The notes under the pieces: generated by a model
What the model was told of the DNA's origin: nothing
The model's database searches: none
Seen by the model: only the letters and a program-made list of their open reading frames with translations
Shown here: positions 43,389-52,774 of the stretch, in pieces
Numbering within the stretch: the stretch's first letter is position 1
Layout of the letters: every line of letters starts with the position of its first letter
NCBI RefSeq assembly: GCF_002025205.1
Contig: NZ_CP019947.1
Coordinates: 3,572,001-3,636,000 of the forward strand
From: Pseudomonas sp. CC6-YY-74
GTDB taxonomy: Bacteria; Pseudomonadota; Gammaproteobacteria; Pseudomonadales; Pseudomonadaceae
Direction of reading: 5' to 3'
Length of the DNA stretch: 64,000 nucleotides
Translations under genes and position numbers: made by a program

Positions 43389-43922
43389 TTAGGCGCGGGC
43401 GCCTGGGGAGCCGCGAGCGTTCTTCTTCTGCAGGATCATCGACGCTTCGTTGTAGGCATGCTGGAAGGCGTCGCCGCCGATCCATTCCACTGCCGTGTTT
43501 TCGTCTTCATCGTGGAAGATCCCGCGATAGGTAATCAGCAGGCCCATCATGAAGTCGGTGGCCGCGTCTTCCGCCTCCTCAGCGACCACCAGTTCCAACA
43601 CCGGGTATTGCAGGAACACCACGCACATCGCGATCAGACTGATGCCTTCGCCGACTTTCATCGCTTGGAACAGGTCGTCGAAGTGCGCCGGGTCGAAACC
43701 GTTTTCTTCGATGTCTTTGAAATCGAAGGTGCTCAGGTCGATTTCGACATCATCGAACGGTTCGTTGATCAGCGGATTGGCCAGCAGCGGATGTACGACA
43801 TTGGCTTGGGACTTGCCCGAACGGTTCTGCTTGGCCTTGACCTTGGCCCGCTGGGCGCGTTTTTTCTGTTTATCTGGGGAGGCCATGGAGGCGAGTTCCT
43901 TGTCCAGTGCAGCCATATTCAT
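43389..43922 (-). CDS. Conserved hypothetical acidic protein
   Basis: About 177 residues from ATG 43922; starts at 43946, 43916 and 43886 are also possible and the last has the best ribosome-binding site (AAGGA). The N-terminus is strongly basic (KQKKRAQRAKVKAKQNR), followed by an acidic body (EPFDDVEIDLSTFDFKDIEE; HDEDENTAVEWIGGDA) and a hydrophobic patch (ISLIAMCVVFLQYPVLELVV). No signal peptide and no known domain. Codon usage is like the neighbours, so it looks native although it lies between direct repeats in an otherwise degenerate stretch. I recognise it only as a Pseudomonas-type hypothetical. Confidence 0.7.
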   Translation of the reverse strand: MNMAALDKELASMASPDKQKKRAQRAKVKAKQNRSGKSQANVVHPLLANPLINEPFDDVEIDLSTFDFKDIEENGFDPAHFDDLFQAMKVGEGISLIAMCVVFLQYPVLELVVAEEAEDAATDFMMGLLITYRGIFHDEDENTAVEWIGGDAFQHAYNEASMILQKKNARGSPGARA

Positions 43923-44010
43923 GGCCCGGGATAATCGTGCGCACATTGTATTCAGTCTTGGCTGGGTTCGTCGGCCAAAGGGGGGGAAGATTTATTTTTC
44001 CTGCTCTGAA

Positions 44011-44050
44011 CGTCCGCCCTATACATAAATCCGTCCCCTTTTCACCGTTT
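44011..44050. repeat. Right copy of the 40-bp direct repeat
   Basis: CGTCCGCCCTATACATAAAT plus the following 20 bases, 36/40 identical to 43344-43383. Just upstream, 43976-44001 (AAAGGGGGGGAAGATTTATT...) resembles the inverted form of the same repeat, so the right side carries a partial inverted copy too. Confidence 0.85.
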
Positions 44051-44140
44051 GCTATGACTCAGAGTGCGTTCAGGAAGGAGTCGAACTGGCAGACATGGCA
44101 TTTGGTGTTCGTCATCCCTCACTGTTCCAGGACCATCATC

Positions 44141-44564
44141 ATGCAAGTACCGACCGTGGAATTCTCCGAAGTCCGGGTCGCAGCCCTTGAGCATTGCGGG
44201 CCAACGAAGCTTATCGATAAGAGCGTGGGCAAATTTATCCAGTGGCGTATGCAGAGCGGACCGTCGCCGCTGGCATCGAGCCGCACCTTGGGCATTCCCT
44301 ACGGCACCCCCGCTACCCCACCTGCGCAGGCATTGCGCTTCGCCATGTGCGGCGAGCGTCACGAGGCCGTGGCGCCGTATGGGTTCGGCATTCGCGAGAT
44401 GGTCATCCCTGGCGGTCGCTACCTAGTCGTGCGCCTCTGCAGTGCTGCCATCTTTTGCGTCGCGCATTGTCAGCCGCGCGCCGCCGGAGACGGTCGCAGT
44501 GGTCGAGGATTTTTTCACCTTTTCTCAGAGGCTGATTTCAACGCAGCATGGCCGAGCGCAGTAA
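44141..44564 (+). pseudogene. Broken GyrI-like effector-domain gene (AraC-regulator remnant)
   Basis: From ATG 44141 the frame encodes a recognisable GyrI-like domain: VRVAALEHCGPTKLIDKSVG, WRMQSGPSPLASSRTLGIPY, ALRFAMCGE and MVIPGGRYLVVRL, as in the C-terminal part of AraC-type regulators. The usual N-terminal HTH domains are absent, and after about 44437 the similarity stops: the frame continues as unrelated sequence into the next gene's antisense. A second frame, open from about 44420 to TAA 44564 (SRIVSRAPPETVAVVEDFFT), looks like the tail of another protein. So this is a truncated, probably fused remnant. An AGGA precedes the ATG, so a short product could still be made. Confidence 0.65.
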
Positions 44565-44579
44565 TTTGTAAATACCCTT

Positions 44580-45647
44580 TCAGGGCCTTCCCAGGTACAG
44601 CTCCAACACCTTGCTCCAGTCAGCGTCGTTCGTTATACGCAGCACTTCCTGGCTGAGCCGCTCGCGGTAAGGGCTGCCGTTGGCCAGGGCGAACGCGTAG
44701 GACTGGTTCTCGAAGGTGCCGGCCAGCATGCGCAATCCACCCTCGCCTAGCTCGCCATTGCGGTACTGCATGATCGGCAGGTCGTAGACCACTGCATCGG
44801 CCTCGCCCTGCTGTACCGCGCGCATCGCCTCGAGCAGGCCGGGGTAATCGCTACGGCGAATCCGCAGGCTGTCCAGGTAGCGGGCACTGATGGTGCCTTC
44901 GATAGTCGCCACATGAGCCCGCCGCAGATCCTCCGGCCCCTGGATTCCGCCCTGCAGGTTGCCCACCGTGAGCGCGCTGGTCACCGCCGCCGTGAAGGTC
45001 GACACCATGATCAAGCCGGCGAACATCCACACCAGGCCAATCAGCCGCCCGCCCAGGGTCACCGGCGCCTTGTCGCCGTAGCCGACCGTGGTCATGGTCA
45101 CTGCCGCCCACCAGAAGCTGGAACCCAAGCCTTGCACCGGGGTGCCGCCGAACTGCTCCTGATTATGCCGCCGCTCGAACAGCCAGAGCAGGCCGCCAAC
45201 GACCAGCATCAACACCGCCAGGCCGAGGATCAGGCTGACGAACTGCCAGGACAGCAAACCCTTGACCGCCGCCCAGCCACTGCCATCGCCACCCTTCGGT
45301 ACGCCGATGGCCAGCCCGGTGCGATAGAACGGATGAGTGAAGTCGAAGCGCTCCTCGCGCTCGGCGGTCATGGTCAGGGCGCCGACTACCACATCCAGTT
45401 GATCGTCCTCCAGGCTCGGCAACAGGTGCTCGAACGGCATCGGCAGCAGCTCGTAGCGATAGCCCGACTGCTCGGCGACCGCCTTCCACAGATCGATGCT
45501 GATGCCGCGCCAACTGCCATCGGGCTCGCGGATGACGAACGGCGGCACCTCGTTAATGCCCACCCGCAAGACTGGCGCGCTCGACTCCTGCGCAGCGGCG
45601 GGCAACCCCATCAGACACAGCAGCAGAATGATCAAAATCCTAGGCAC
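44580..45647 (-). CDS. Glutamate-receptor-like potassium channel (GluR0 type)
   Basis: 355-residue protein that combines a periplasmic binding-protein domain with a K+ channel pore. Start GTG 45647, set by GAGGAG seven bases upstream; signal peptide 1-20. Lobe 1 about 27-115 (VLRVGINEVPPFVI; FDFTHPFYRTGLAIGVPK), first helix about 134-157, pore loop with the selectivity filter TVGYGD at 187-192, second helix about 200-224, then lobe 2 about 232-335. This is the order of bacterial ionotropic glutamate receptors such as GluR0. A ligand-gated K+ channel is the likely function; the ligand is unknown. A third hydrophilic segment after lobe 2 is absent, so there is no third membrane helix. Confidence 0.85.
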   Translation of the reverse strand: MPRILIILLLCLMGLPAAAQESSAPVLRVGINEVPPFVIREPDGSWRGISIDLWKAVAEQSGYRYELLPMPFEHLLPSLEDDQLDVVVGALTMTAEREERFDFTHPFYRTGLAIGVPKGGDGSGWAAVKGLLSWQFVSLILGLAVLMLVVGGLLWLFERRHNQEQFGGTPVQGLGSSFWWAAVTMTTVGYGDKAPVTLGGRLIGLVWMFAGLIMVSTFTAAVTSALTVGNLQGGIQGPEDLRRAHVATIEGTISARYLDSLRIRRSDYPGLLEAMRAVQQGEADAVVYDLPIMQYRNGELGEGGLRMLAGTFENQSYAFALANGSPYRERLSQEVLRITNDADWSKVLELYLGRP

Positions 45648-45685
45648 AAGCAGACTCCTCCCCAACCAACAAAGTGTCAGGGTAA

Positions 45686-45721
45686 CAAAACTACCGGCAA
45701 CGCTTGCGGCCCGGTTGCCGG
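45686..45721 (-). terminator. Probable terminator of thyA
   Basis: CCGGCAAC/GTTGCCGG arms (45694-45721, 12-base loop) are followed on the minus strand by TAGTTTTG. It lies in the 165-bp gap between thyA and the receptor-channel gene and separates the two units. The T-run is short, so efficiency is uncertain. Confidence 0.55.
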
Positions 45722-45812
45722 CCTGCTCCCGTGCATGATCGCTATCGGCCTGGTGTTCTTCGGCTGGGCGCTGCGGCGTTTGCACAACAGCCTAGGGCCT
45801 AGCGCCAGAGCA

Positions 45813-46607
45813 CTAGACCGCGACCGGCGCACTGATGTGCGGATGCGCCTGGTAGCCGAGCAGTTCAAAGTCCTCGAACGTGAAGGCGAAGATGTCCTTC
45901 ACTGCCGGGTTGAGTTGCATGGTCGGCAGCGGCAGCGGCTCGCGGGACAGTTGCAGGTCGGTCTGTTCGAGATGGTTGGCGTACAGGTGGCAGTCACCGC
46001 CAGTCCAGATGAACTCGCCCGGCTGCAGGCCGCAGACCTGGGCGACCATCAGGGTCAACAGCGCATAGCTGGCGATATTGAAGGGCACGCCGAGGAAGAT
46101 GTCGGCCGAACGCTGGTACAGCTGACAGCTCAGCTTGCCGTCGGCGACGTAGAACTGGAACAGCGCATGACAGGGCGGCAGGGCCATCTGCTCGACCAGC
46201 GCGGGATTCCAGGCCGAGACGATCAGGCGGCGCGAGTCCGGATTCGTCTTGATCATCTCGATCAGCGTGCTGATCTGGTCGATCGACTGGCCATTCGGCG
46301 CCGGCCAGTTGCGCCACTGATAGCCGTAGACCGGGCCAAGGTCGCCGTTCTCGTCGGCCCACTCGTCCCAGATGCGTACGCCGTTGTCCTTCAGGTACTT
46401 GATGTTGGTGTCGCCCTGAAGAAACCACAGCAGCTCGTGGATGATCGATTTCAGGTGGCACTTCTTGGTGGTGACCAGGGGGAAACCCGCGGCCAGGTCG
46501 AAGCGCATCTGCTGGGCGAACAGGCTGTAGGTGCCGGTGCCAGTGCGGTCGTTCTTGAAGGTGCCGGTGTCGCGCACCAGGCGCATCAGGTCGAGGTACT
46601 GTTTCAT
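45813..46607 (-). CDS. thyA: Thymidylate synthase
   Basis: Converts dUMP to dTMP with methylene-tetrahydrofolate. 264 residues ([15 protein letters not shown]), the standard ThyA length. Landmarks: [27 protein letters not shown]-like [14 protein letters not shown], the catalytic Cys in [33 protein letters not shown]. Its ATG overlaps the lgt stop by four bases (ATGA), with AGGGAG upstream, so it is translationally coupled to lgt. It works with folA, 5.7 kb away. Confidence 0.97.
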   Translation of the reverse strand: MKQYLDLMRLVRDTGTFKNDRTGTGTYSLFAQQMRFDLAAGFPLVTTKKCHLKSIIHELLWFLQGDTNIKYLKDNGVRIWDEWADENGDLGPVYGYQWRNWPAPNGQSIDQISTLIEMIKTNPDSRRLIVSAWNPALVEQMALPPCHALFQFYVADGKLSCQLYQRSADIFLGVPFNIASYALLTLMVAQVCGLQPGEFIWTGGDCHLYANHLEQTDLQLSREPLPLPTMQLNPAVKDIFAFTFEDFELLGYQAHPHISAPVAV

Positions 46608-47407
46608 CGGACGGCTCCCTGGGCGGCATGGCGGTGGTAGGCGAACCAGATCAAGCCGAGGCCGCCGAAGATCATCGGCAGACTGAGTACCTGGCCCATG
46701 GTCAGCCAGTTCCAGGCGAGGTAACCGAGCTGAGCGTCCGGCACCCGGACGAATTCGACGATGAAGCGGAAGATCCCATAACTCAGGGCGAACATGCCGG
46801 ACACCGCCATGGTCGGCCGCGGCTTGCGCGAGTAGAGCCAGAGGATGACAAACAGGGCCACGCCCTCCAGCGCGAACTGGTAGAGCTGCGAGGGGTGGCG
46901 CGCCAGTTGCTCGGGATCGGTCGGGAAGATCATGGCCCAAGGCACGTCGGTGGCCTTGCCCCAGAGTTCGGCGTTGATGAAGTTGCCGATGCGCCCGGCA
47001 CCCAGACCGATCGGCACCAGCGGCGCGATGAAATCCATCAGCTGGAAGAAGCTCTTGCCGTTACGCAGGCCGAACCACCAGGTCGCTAGCATCACGCCGA
47101 TAAAGCCGCCATGGAACGACATGCCGCCCTTCCATACCTGCAGGATCAGGCTCGGCTGGTCGATGTACGAGGCCAGGTCATAGAACAGTACATAGCCCAG
47201 GCGTCCACCGAGAATCACCCCCATGGCCACCCAGAACACCAGGTCGGAGAGCTTTTCCTTGTTCCAGCTCGGCTCGAAGGCATTTAGCCGGCGCGACGCC
47301 AACCACCAGGCGCCACCGATGCCGATCAGGTACATCAGGCCATACCAGTGAATCTTCAATGGTCCCAGGGCAATTGCCACGGGGTCGATCTGCGGGTAAG
47401 CCAGCAT
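46604..47407 (-). CDS. lgt: Prolipoprotein diacylglyceryl transferase
   Basis: 267-residue inner-membrane enzyme that transfers diacylglycerol from phosphatidylglycerol to the lipobox Cys of prolipoproteins. About seven membrane segments. The family signature is [17 protein letters not shown], with the catalytic His/Arg region [18 protein letters not shown] 47407 with TGAGGAA. It lies nine bases after the TSUP gene and overlaps thyA, an order (TSUP-lgt-thyA) also seen in other pseudomonads. Confidence 0.96.
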   Translation of the reverse strand: MLAYPQIDPVAIALGPLKIHWYGLMYLIGIGGAWWLASRRLNAFEPSWNKEKLSDLVFWVAMGVILGGRLGYVLFYDLASYIDQPSLILQVWKGGMSFHGGFIGVMLATWWFGLRNGKSFFQLMDFIAPLVPIGLGAGRIGNFINAELWGKATDVPWAMIFPTDPEQLARHPSQLYQFALEGVALFVILWLYSRKPRPTMAVSGMFALSYGIFRFIVEFVRVPDAQLGYLAWNWLTMGQVLSLPMIFGGLGLIWFAYHRHAAQGAVR

Positions 47408-47416
47408 GTTAATTCC

Positions 47417-48199
47417 TCACATCAAAAAATTCACGCCAACGCTGAATAGCAGCAAGGCGAACAGGCGCTTGAGCAGGCGGGGCGACAGACGATGCGCCAG
47501 GCGTGCACCAAAACGGGCAAAAAACATGCTGGTGGCGGCAATCCCGGCCATGGCCGGCAGATAGACGAAGCCCAGGCTCCACTGCGGCAATTGCGGGCTG
47601 TCCCAGCCCAGCCACATGAAGGTCAGCGCACCGGCCACGGCAATCGGCAGGCCGCAGGCCGCGGAAGTGGCCACCGCCTGCTGCATAGGCACACTGCGCC
47701 AGGTCAGGAAGGGAACATTGAGCGAACCGCCGCCAATCCCGAAAATCGCCGAAGCCCAGCCAATCACCCCGCCGGCGACGGCCAACACCAGCCTGCCGGG
47801 GACCGAGCTGCTGGCCTTGGGTCGAAGATCCAGGGCCATCTGCAGGGAGATAAGGATCGCGAATACGCCGATGATCTTCTGCAGCTGCGGCCCTTTAATC
47901 GCCGCGGCGGTCATCGCCCCCATGGCCGCGCCCAGCAGGATGCCCAGAGTCATCCAGACGAAGATCGGCCAGCGCACCGCGCCTCGGCGATGGTGCTCCA
48001 GTATCGAGTTGACCGACGTGAAGACGATGGTCGCCAGAGAAGTCCCCACCGCCAGATGGGTCAGTACCGCTGCATCGAAACCCTGGGCGGCGAAACTGAA
48101 TACCAGCACCGGCACGATGATGATCCCGCCACCGACACCAAACATGCCGGCCAGCACGCCGGCAGCGGCGCCGAGCACTAAATACAGCAAGATTTCCAT
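47417..48199 (-). CDS. TSUP-family sulfite/sulfonate exporter-like permease
   Basis: 260-residue membrane protein of the TauE/SafE (TSUP, DUF81) family, with about eight helices and the duplicated motif GMFGVGGGIIIVPVL (N-half) and IFGIGGGSLNVPFLTW (C-half). Such proteins export sulfite, sulfoacetate or related anions; the substrate here is unknown. The ATG at 48199 is preceded by GGGGGTGGCG; a TTG six codons upstream is less likely. First of the TSUP-lgt-thyA operon, divergent from the NRDE gene. Confidence 0.88.
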   Translation of the reverse strand: MEILLYLVLGAAAGVLAGMFGVGGGIIIVPVLVFSFAAQGFDAAVLTHLAVGTSLATIVFTSVNSILEHHRRGAVRWPIFVWMTLGILLGAAMGAMTAAAIKGPQLQKIIGVFAILISLQMALDLRPKASSSVPGRLVLAVAGGVIGWASAIFGIGGGSLNVPFLTWRSVPMQQAVATSAACGLPIAVAGALTFMWLGWDSPQLPQWSLGFVYLPAMAGIAATSMFFARFGARLAHRLSPRLLKRLFALLLFSVGVNFLM

Positions 48200-48340
48200 C
48201 GCCACCCCCGAAAACAATGCGCAATGGTAATCGTCGCAGGCAGATGCGGGAAGCGCGAAGCTGAAGCCGAGACTTGCGCAATCGGGCAGCTGCGCTTCAA
48301 TCTTAGTACCTCAAGCTTACTGCCCCCCGATAGGATTCCC

Positions 48341-49087
48341 ATGTGCCTGATCGTATTCGCCTGGCGTCCAGGCCACGAGTTGCCACTGGTCATGGCAGCC
48401 AACCGCGACGAATTCTATGACCGCCCCAGCTTGCCGTTGGCGCAATGGCCGGACATGCCTGGGGTGATCGCCGGGCGCGACCAACAGGCCGGGGGCACCT
48501 GGCTGGGCATCGGCGCCAAGGGCCGTTTCGCCGCGCTGACTAATATCCGCGACCCCCGCCAGCCGCCGCGAGGTCGCTCCAGGGGCGAACTTCCCATCCA
48601 GTTCCTGAGTGGCCCGCTCGGCCCAGAAGCCTTTTTGCGCGAGCTAGCGCAACGCGCCGGGGACTATTCTGGTTTCAACCTATTACTCGGCGATCAGCAG
48701 CAGCTCTGGCTGCTGAATTCGCGCGCAGGCGAGCCCGTGCAACTGACGGCGGGGCTCTACGGCCTGTCGAATGCCGAACTGGACACACCCTGGCCCAAGG
48801 TGGAAAAAGCCAAGGCGCTGCTCGACGAGTGCCTGATAGCGCCGCAGATTCCGGCGTTGCTGGACCTGCTCCATGACCGCCAACAAGCCGAAGACGCTCG
48901 CCTACCCGACACCGGCATGGGTTTGAATACTGAACGCCTGCTCTCGAGCATTTTCATCGCCACCCACAGCTATGGCACCCGTGCCAGCACGGTGCTGCTG
49001 GTCAAGGCCGACGGTTCGCGAACCCTGGTCGAGCGCAGCTACGGCCCCTTGGGCGGACAGCTGAACGAGGTGAGGATCGAGCGCTAG
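48341..49087 (+). CDS. NRDE/TANGO2-family protein
   Basis: 248-residue protein of the NRDE (TANGO2/DUF833) family. It begins MCLIVFAW, with Cys2 as the potential N-terminal nucleophile, and has the name-giving MAANRDEFYDRPS, then GGTWLGIGAKGRFAALTN. Members are linked in eukaryotes to metabolic stress and heme handling; the bacterial role is unsettled. ATG 48341 is chosen by family N-terminus and TAGGATT upstream; the frame is open to 48224. Convergent with ptsP, 19 bp apart. Confidence 0.88.
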   Translation: MCLIVFAWRPGHELPLVMAANRDEFYDRPSLPLAQWPDMPGVIAGRDQQAGGTWLGIGAKGRFAALTNIRDPRQPPRGRSRGELPIQFLSGPLGPEAFLRELAQRAGDYSGFNLLLGDQQQLWLLNSRAGEPVQLTAGLYGLSNAELDTPWPKVEKAKALLDECLIAPQIPALLDLLHDRQQAEDARLPDTGMGLNTERLLSSIFIATHSYGTRASTVLLVKADGSRTLVERSYGPLGGQLNEVRIER

Positions 49088-49106
49088 GCTGCACCCCGCA
49101 TGGGAT

Positions 49107-51386
49107 TCAGGCCTGGATACCCGACGCCGGATTGATCATGCGACCCAGGCCAAGGTTGCGCAGGGCCAGCTGCAGGGTGCTGTGGATCACCTGCGGATTG
49201 TCGATGGTCATCACCTGGGCCAGCAGCTCCTTGGCCTTGCCCAGGCTGATCTGACGCAGCAGCCACTTGACCTTGGGCAGGTTGGTGGCGTTCATCGACA
49301 GGCTATCGAAGCCCATCGCCATCAACAGCACCGCCGCCGCCGGATCACCGGCCATTTCGCCACAGATACTCACCGGCTTGCCTTCGGCATGGGCGCCTTC
49401 GACCACCTTGCACAGCGCTTGCAGCACTGCCGGATGGAGAAAGTCGTAGAGCTCGGCGACGCGCGGATTGTTGCGGTCCACCGCCAGCAGGTACTGGGTC
49501 AGGTCGTTGGAGCCGACCGAGAGAAAGTCGACCTGACGCGCCAGCTCGCGCACCTGATAGACCGCTGCGGGGATCTCGATCATCACCCCAACCGGCGGCA
49601 GCGGGATGTCGACGCCCTCGTCGCGCACCTCGCCCCAGGAGCGGTGAATCAAGTGCAGCGCTTCTTCCAGCTCCTGAATCCCGGAAATCATCGGCAACAG
49701 GATGCGCAGGTTATCCAAGCCTTCACTGGCCTTGAGCATGGCGCGGGTCTGCACCAGGAAGATTTCCGGGTGGTCGAGGGTGACACGGATGCCGCGCCAA
49801 CCGAGGAAGGGGTTTTCTTCCTTGATCGGGAAATAGCTCAGCGACTTGTCGCCACCGATATCCAGGCTGCGCATGGTTACCGGCAACGGATGGAAGGCGA
49901 CCAGCTGCTCGCGATAAATGGCGAGCTGTTCCTTCTCGCTGGGAAAGCGCTCCTTGATCATGAAGGGCACTTCGGTACGGTACAGACCCACGCCCTCGGC
50001 GCCGCGCTCCTGAGCACGCTTCACATCGGCAAGCAGACCGGTATTGACCCACAGCGGCATGTGGTAACCGTCCAGCGTCTCGCACGGCAAGCCACGCAAG
50101 GCATCGAGGCCCTGGGTCAGCTGGCGTTCTTCCTCGACCACCTCGGCATACTGCTTGCGCAGGAGCTCGCTGGGGTTGGTGAACACCTCGCCATGGTAGC
50201 CATCGACGATCAGCTGGATGCCGTCGATCTTCGAATAGGGCAGATCGACCACCCCCATCACCGTGGGAATGCCCATGGCGCGGGCGAAGATCGCCACATG
50301 CGAGTTGCCCGAGCCCTGCACCGAAACCAGGCCGACCAGCTTGCCTTCCGGCACCTCACCGAGCATTGCCGGCGACAGCTCCTCGCTGACCAGGATGCAG
50401 TTGTCCGGGTAGACCAGGGTCTGCTGACGCGCCTGCTGCAGATAGGCGAGCAGGCGGCGGCCGAGGTCTTTGACGTCGCTGGCGCGCTCGCGCAGGTAGG
50501 CGTCGTCCATCAGCTCGAAACGATTGATGTGTTCGCCAATCACCTGGCGCAGTGCGCCCTGGGCCCACTGGCCGGTACGGATGACCTTGACCACCTCGTT
50601 ACCCAGGGCGGCGTCTTCCAGCATCATCAGATAGACGTCGAACAGCGCACGCTCTTCCGGGCGCAGCTGGCTGGCCATCTTCGCCGACAGCGCACGCATG
50701 TCGCTGCGCACGCCTTCCAGGGCGTTGCTGAACAAGGTCAGCTCGGCGGCGATGTCGTCGACGGCTTTATCCGGCACCACTTCCAGATCGGCCGGCGGCA
50801 ATACCACCACCGCCGTACCCACCGCCGCACCGGGCGAACCTGGCACGCCAACGAACTTGGCCACCTGGATACCCTTGCCTTGCCTGCCCAGGCCGCGGAT
50901 CGAGCCGGTTGCCTCGGCGTGCGCAATAACCCCGGCGAGCTGGGCGCTCATGGTGACTAGAAAGGCTTCTTCGCCCTCGTCGAACTGGCGCCGCTCCTTT
51001 TGCTGGATAACCAGCACGCCCATCACCTTGCGATGGTGGATGATCGGCGAGCCAAGGAAGGAGGCATAGCGCTCCTCGCCGGTTTCGGCAAAGTAGCGGT
51101 AACGCGGGTGTTCGGAGGCGTTCTCCAGATTGAGCGGCTCCTCGCGGGTGCCGACCAGACCGACCAGGCCCTCGTTGGGCGCCATGCTGACCTTGCCGAT
51201 GGAGCGCTTGTTCAGGCCATCGGTGGCCATCAGCACGAAGCGGTTGCTCTCCGGGTCGAGCAGATAGACCGAGCAGACCTGGCTGCCCATGGCCTCCTTG
51301 ACCCGCTGCACAATGATGCCCAAGGCCGCCTTGAGGTCCTTGGCGGCATTAACTTCCTGGACGATCTTGCGCAGCGTATTGAGCAT
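49107..51386 (-). CDS. ptsP: Nitrogen phosphotransferase system enzyme I (PtsP)
   Basis: 759-residue EI-Ntr: N-terminal GAF domain (about 1-160), which senses nitrogen state (glutamine/2-oxoglutarate) in the family, then the EI phosphohistidine domain with active-site His363 in GSGNSHVAIFARAMGIPTV, and a C-terminal PEP-binding barrel (GVGLYRTEVPFM, VGVMIEIPAAV, SVGSNDLTQYLLAVDR, VSICGEMAGDP). It transfers phosphate from PEP to NPr. It lies 19 bp after rppH on the same strand, the conserved rppH-ptsP order. The start ATG 51386 has a weak ribosome-binding site. Confidence 0.97.
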   Translation of the reverse strand: MLNTLRKIVQEVNAAKDLKAALGIIVQRVKEAMGSQVCSVYLLDPESNRFVLMATDGLNKRSIGKVSMAPNEGLVGLVGTREEPLNLENASEHPRYRYFAETGEERYASFLGSPIIHHRKVMGVLVIQQKERRQFDEGEEAFLVTMSAQLAGVIAHAEATGSIRGLGRQGKGIQVAKFVGVPGSPGAAVGTAVVVLPPADLEVVPDKAVDDIAAELTLFSNALEGVRSDMRALSAKMASQLRPEERALFDVYLMMLEDAALGNEVVKVIRTGQWAQGALRQVIGEHINRFELMDDAYLRERASDVKDLGRRLLAYLQQARQQTLVYPDNCILVSEELSPAMLGEVPEGKLVGLVSVQGSGNSHVAIFARAMGIPTVMGVVDLPYSKIDGIQLIVDGYHGEVFTNPSELLRKQYAEVVEEERQLTQGLDALRGLPCETLDGYHMPLWVNTGLLADVKRAQERGAEGVGLYRTEVPFMIKERFPSEKEQLAIYREQLVAFHPLPVTMRSLDIGGDKSLSYFPIKEENPFLGWRGIRVTLDHPEIFLVQTRAMLKASEGLDNLRILLPMISGIQELEEALHLIHRSWGEVRDEGVDIPLPPVGVMIEIPAAVYQVRELARQVDFLSVGSNDLTQYLLAVDRNNPRVAELYDFLHPAVLQALCKVVEGAHAEGKPVSICGEMAGDPAAAVLLMAMGFDSLSMNATNLPKVKWLLRQISLGKAKELLAQVMTIDNPQVIHSTLQLALRNLGLGRMINPASGIQA

Positions 51387-51405
51387 GGCTCGGCTCTAGT
51401 CCGTA

Positions 51406-51885
51406 TCAGTCCCGCGCCAGCAGCCGCGGAGCGAGTTCCTTGAGGGCGCGACGATAGACCTCGCGCTTGAATGTGACCACCTGGCCCAACGGGTACCAGT
51501 AACTGACCCAGCGCCAGCCATCGAACTCGGGCTTGCCGGTCAGGTCCATGCGCACCCGCTGTTCGTCCGACGTCAGACGCAGCAGGAACCACTTCTGTTT
51601 CTGGCCGATGCACAGCGGTTGACTGTGGGTGCGAACCAGACGTTGAGGCAGACGATACCTCAACCAACCCCGAGTGCAGGCGAGAATTTTCACATCCTGC
51701 TGCTCCAGGCCGACTTCCTCGTTCAATTCGCGGTACAGCGCTTCTTCCGGTGACTCATAGTCGTTGATCCCGCCTTGCGGGAACTGCCAGGCGTCCTGGT
51801 TTATCCGACGCGCCCAGAGCACCTGGCCAACATCATTGGTCAGAATGATGCCGACATTGGGGCGAAAACCATCAGGATCGATCAC
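51406..51885 (-). CDS. rppH: RNA pyrophosphohydrolase
   Basis: Nudix hydrolase that removes pyrophosphate from 5'-triphosphate mRNA, triggering decay. 159 residues from GTG 51885 ([17 protein letters not shown]), matching the family start; ATG 51918 would add 11 residues. The Nudix box is [20 protein letters not shown] plus VGL. GAGG lies nine bases before the GTG. First gene of the rppH-ptsP unit and divergent from the HAD gene, with about 138 bp between. Confidence 0.95.
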   Translation of the reverse strand: MIDPDGFRPNVGIILTNDVGQVLWARRINQDAWQFPQGGINDYESPEEALYRELNEEVGLEQQDVKILACTRGWLRYRLPQRLVRTHSQPLCIGQKQKWFLLRLTSDEQRVRMDLTGKPEFDGWRWVSYWYPLGQVVTFKREVYRRALKELAPRLLARD

Positions 51886-52023
51886 GGCGCACAACCTCGT
51901 AAACGCATGGTTCGGCATTGTTCCACAAAGGTCGCGACAGCAGCAACGCAGGCACCCGAATGGGCAGCTCTTATAAAAGTCGTTATCCTGACGGCCCTTC
52001 TAGGTTTTGATGAAAGGTGTCCT

Positions 52024-52677
52024 GTGCGTCTGGCTTTATTCGATCTCGACAACACCCTGCTCGGCGGCGACAGCGATCACGCCTGGGGCGATTACCTGTG
52101 TGAGCGCGGCATTCTCGATGGCATCGCCTACAAGGCGCGCAACGACGAGTTCTACCAGGACTACCTGGCGGGCCGCCTGGATATCGCCGACTACCTGAAT
52201 TTCAGCCTGACAATTCTCGGTCGTAGCGAGATGGCGCAACTCGAGCAGTGGCACCGCGAGTTCATGCGCGACTGCGTCGAACCGATGATCCTGGCCAAGG
52301 GCGAAGCCCTACTCGAGGAACACCGCGGCGCCGGCGACAAGCTGTTGATCATCACCGCCACCAACCGCTTCGTCACCGCGCCGATTGCCGCACGCTTGGG
52401 CGTCGACACCCTGCTGGCCACCGAATGTGAAATGGCCAACGGGCGCTACACCGGGCGCACCACCGACGTGCCCTGCTTCAAGGAGGGCAAGGTCACCAGG
52501 CTCAACCGCTGGCTGGCGGAAACCGGTTTCAGCCTGGCCGACAGCTACTTCTACAGCGACTCGATGAACGATCTGGCGCTGCTGGAGCAAGTCACCCACC
52601 CCGTAGCAGTCGACCCCGACCCGAACCTGCGCGCCGAAGCCGAAAAACGCGGCTGGCCGGTGATCTCGTTGCGCTAG
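52024..52677 (+). CDS. HAD hydrolase, subfamily IB (SerB-like)
   Basis: 217-residue phosphatase-like protein. Motif I FDLDNTL (nucleophile Asp7, acid Asp9), motif II Thr in IITATN, motif III Lys in EGKVTRL and motif [16 protein letters not shown]. The cap is of the C1 type, as in phosphoserine phosphatase and the TIGR01490 group. The substrate is unknown. The start is GTG 52024 with AAAGG upstream; the open frame extends to 51775 antisense to rppH without conservation. A homologue sits beside rppH/ygdP in P. aeruginosa as well (PA0335, from memory). Confidence 0.9.
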   Translation: MRLALFDLDNTLLGGDSDHAWGDYLCERGILDGIAYKARNDEFYQDYLAGRLDIADYLNFSLTILGRSEMAQLEQWHREFMRDCVEPMILAKGEALLEEHRGAGDKLLIITATNRFVTAPIAARLGVDTLLATECEMANGRYTGRTTDVPCFKEGKVTRLNRWLAETGFSLADSYFYSDSMNDLALLEQVTHPVAVDPDPNLRAEAEKRGWPVISLR

Positions 52678-52774
52678 AAAGCGCCTGTCCCTTGTAGGTT
52701 GCCCAAGAACAGGCCTGCCTCAGGCCCTTCTAGACCCTATGTTTAGGCGCAAGGTCTGCAGCCGTGCAGGGTGA

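Noticed and set aside
45735..45900. Short hydrophobic plus-strand frame (MIAIGLVFFGWALRRLHNSL) in the thyA-channel gap
   Set aside because: No ribosome-binding site, and it continues into thyA antisense; likely chance.
44913..46640. A 575-codon plus-strand frame opposite the channel gene and thyA
   Set aside because: Shadow of the minus-strand genes; no recognisable domain.
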